The notes under the pieces: generated by a model
Seen by the model: only the letters and a program-made list of their open reading frames with translations
Told to the model about the DNA's origin: nothing
Databases searched by the model: none
Assembly (NCBI GenBank): GCA_015494435.1
Contig: WGBH01000460.1
Coordinates: 1-5,203, forward strand
Direction: 5' to 3'
DNA: 5,203 nucleotides
From: Thiotrichaceae bacterium
GTDB lineage: Bacteria; Pseudomonadota; Gammaproteobacteria; Thiotrichales; Thiotrichaceae
Part shown: positions 4,694 to 5,203 of the stretch, one piece after another
Position numbering within the stretch: the first letter of the stretch is position 1
How the letters are laid out: each line of letters begins with the position of its first letter
Position numbers and translations under genes: made by a program

Positions 4694-4980
4694 TCAAAAC
4701 TGGTGGAACGGAGGATATTTTTAGCGGCAAGAACACCAAAAGAGCCCGCAAAATTTGCCCAGTACATATTTGGAAAATTGCTAGACGCAAACTGGATCAA
4801 CTCGATTCCGCAGTATTTGTTCAAGATCTGAAAATACCTCCGGGAAACATGCTGGAGACTTTGACAGGAAACCGTGAGGGTCAATACAGTATTAGAATAA
4901 ATGATCAATACCGTATTTGTTTTATATGGAAGAATAATGGCGCAGAATCTGTTGAGATAATAGACTATCATAAGGGATAA
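4681..4980 (+). CDS. higB: HigB-type toxin (RelE superfamily mRNA endonuclease)
   Basis: This 99-residue protein is the normal length for HigB. It starts MIVSFKTGGTEDIFSG and carries the family pattern throughout: RKLDQLDSAVFVQDLKIPPGN (36-56), LETLTGNREGQYSIRINDQYRICFIW (58-83) and the closing VEIIDYHKG (91-99). Arg65, Arg78 and His97 are among the conserved residues expected in the ribosome-dependent mRNA cleavage site. HigB cuts mRNAs on the ribosome and is neutralised by HigA, encoded just 2 bases downstream; toxin-first order is typical of this family. The start at 4681 matches the usual family N-terminus, although no good Shine-Dalgarno site is seen (GGAG at 4658-4661 is about 19 bases away). 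ATGATA-G-TATCAT (4681-4693) is a perfect palindrome over the start codon and a possible autoregulatory operator. The gene appears intact. Confidence 0.93.
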   Translation: MIVSFKTGGTEDIFSGKNTKRARKICPVHIWKIARRKLDQLDSAVFVQDLKIPPGNMLETLTGNREGQYSIRINDQYRICFIWKNNGAESVEIIDYHKG

Positions 4981-4982
4981 AA

Positions 4983-5203
4983 ATGATACGCATACCAACA
5001 CAGAGAGAACCTACTCATCCAGGAGAGATGCTACTGGAAGAGTTTTTAAAACCTATGGGAATAACGCAAAAAGAGCTTTCAAATGCTATTAAAGTCCCAT
5101 ATCAAAGGGTGAATGAGATCATCAACGGCAAAAGAGGTATTACACCTAGTACAGCGTTACGCCTTGCTAGATTTTTTGGAACGTCTGAAGATTTTTGGCT
5201 GAA
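4983..5203 (+). CDS. higA: HigA-type antitoxin (XRE-family DNA-binding), 3'-partial
   Basis: The frame starts two bases after the higB stop, with AAGGGA (4972-4977) as its ribosome binding site inside the end of higB, and runs off the window after 73 codons. It shows the HigA signature PTHPGEMLLEEFLKPMGIT (5-28 region) and a helix-turn-helix: QKELSNAIKVPYQRVNEIINGKRGIT (29-54), with recognition helix around 38-47, then TALRLARFFGTSEDFWL (57-73), the usual HigA continuation. Full-length homologues have about 95-110 residues, so some 20-35 are missing. HigA binds and blocks HigB and represses the operon. Confidence 0.93.
   Translation, partial: MIRIPTQREPTHPGEMLLEEFLKPMGITQKELSNAIKVPYQRVNEIINGKRGITPSTALRLARFFGTSEDFWL

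Overview
The window is an A+T-rich accessory stretch in which every recognisable gene lies on the + strand. It starts inside one gene and ends inside another. The attC-like recombination sites, the RelE-type HigBA toxin-antitoxin module and the AATTCCGGGGACA repeats suggest a proteobacterium or another Gram-negative with a chromosomal integron or cassette cluster. No housekeeping gene, rRNA or tRNA is present to fix the taxon, and the very strong Shine-Dalgarno site at 1191-1199 would also suit other phyla, so the organism is left open.

Left part (1-2471): two adjacent paralogous genes, the first cut by the window edge. Each encodes an unusual fusion of an N-terminal PPX/GppA-like (exopolyphosphatase / pppGpp phosphatase, ASKHA-fold) domain to a C-terminal nucleoside 2-deoxyribosyltransferase-like Rossmannoid domain. 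The downstream copy keeps recognisable phosphate-binding motifs and acidic residues. The upstream copy has lost them in the ASKHA half but keeps the deoxyribosyltransferase-type glutamate. This looks like an active/inactive pair working on nucleotides, and it is the best candidate here for an undescribed (possibly defence) system.

Middle part (2472-4305): a gene-poor spacer holds a weak A/T terminator-like stem, a 143-bp transposase-less element (MITE) with 18-bp inverted ends and 4-bp target duplications, and then a long hairpin with the features of an integron attC site (2893-3024). A complete integron-type cassette follows (T3019 to G4299). It carries a small membrane-anchored or exported protein and an AhpD/carboxymuconolactone decarboxylase-like protein, and ends in a second attC (4172-4305). 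The first bases of the cassette (TTATAT) are the exact complement of the R'' box (ATATAAC) of its own attC, as expected for a real cassette. The integron integrase is not in the window.

Right part (4306-5203): a block of AATTCCGGGGACA repeats and a diverged 110-bp-period duplication resembles the leader of REP-associated/IS200-like transposase genes, with a possible tiny remnant of such a gene. A HigBA toxin-antitoxin operon follows, with higA cut by the right window edge. Overall the region reads as a cassette or mobile-gene array: a nucleotide-centred gene pair, a two-gene cassette and a stabilising toxin-antitoxin module, separated by recombination sites and small mobile elements.
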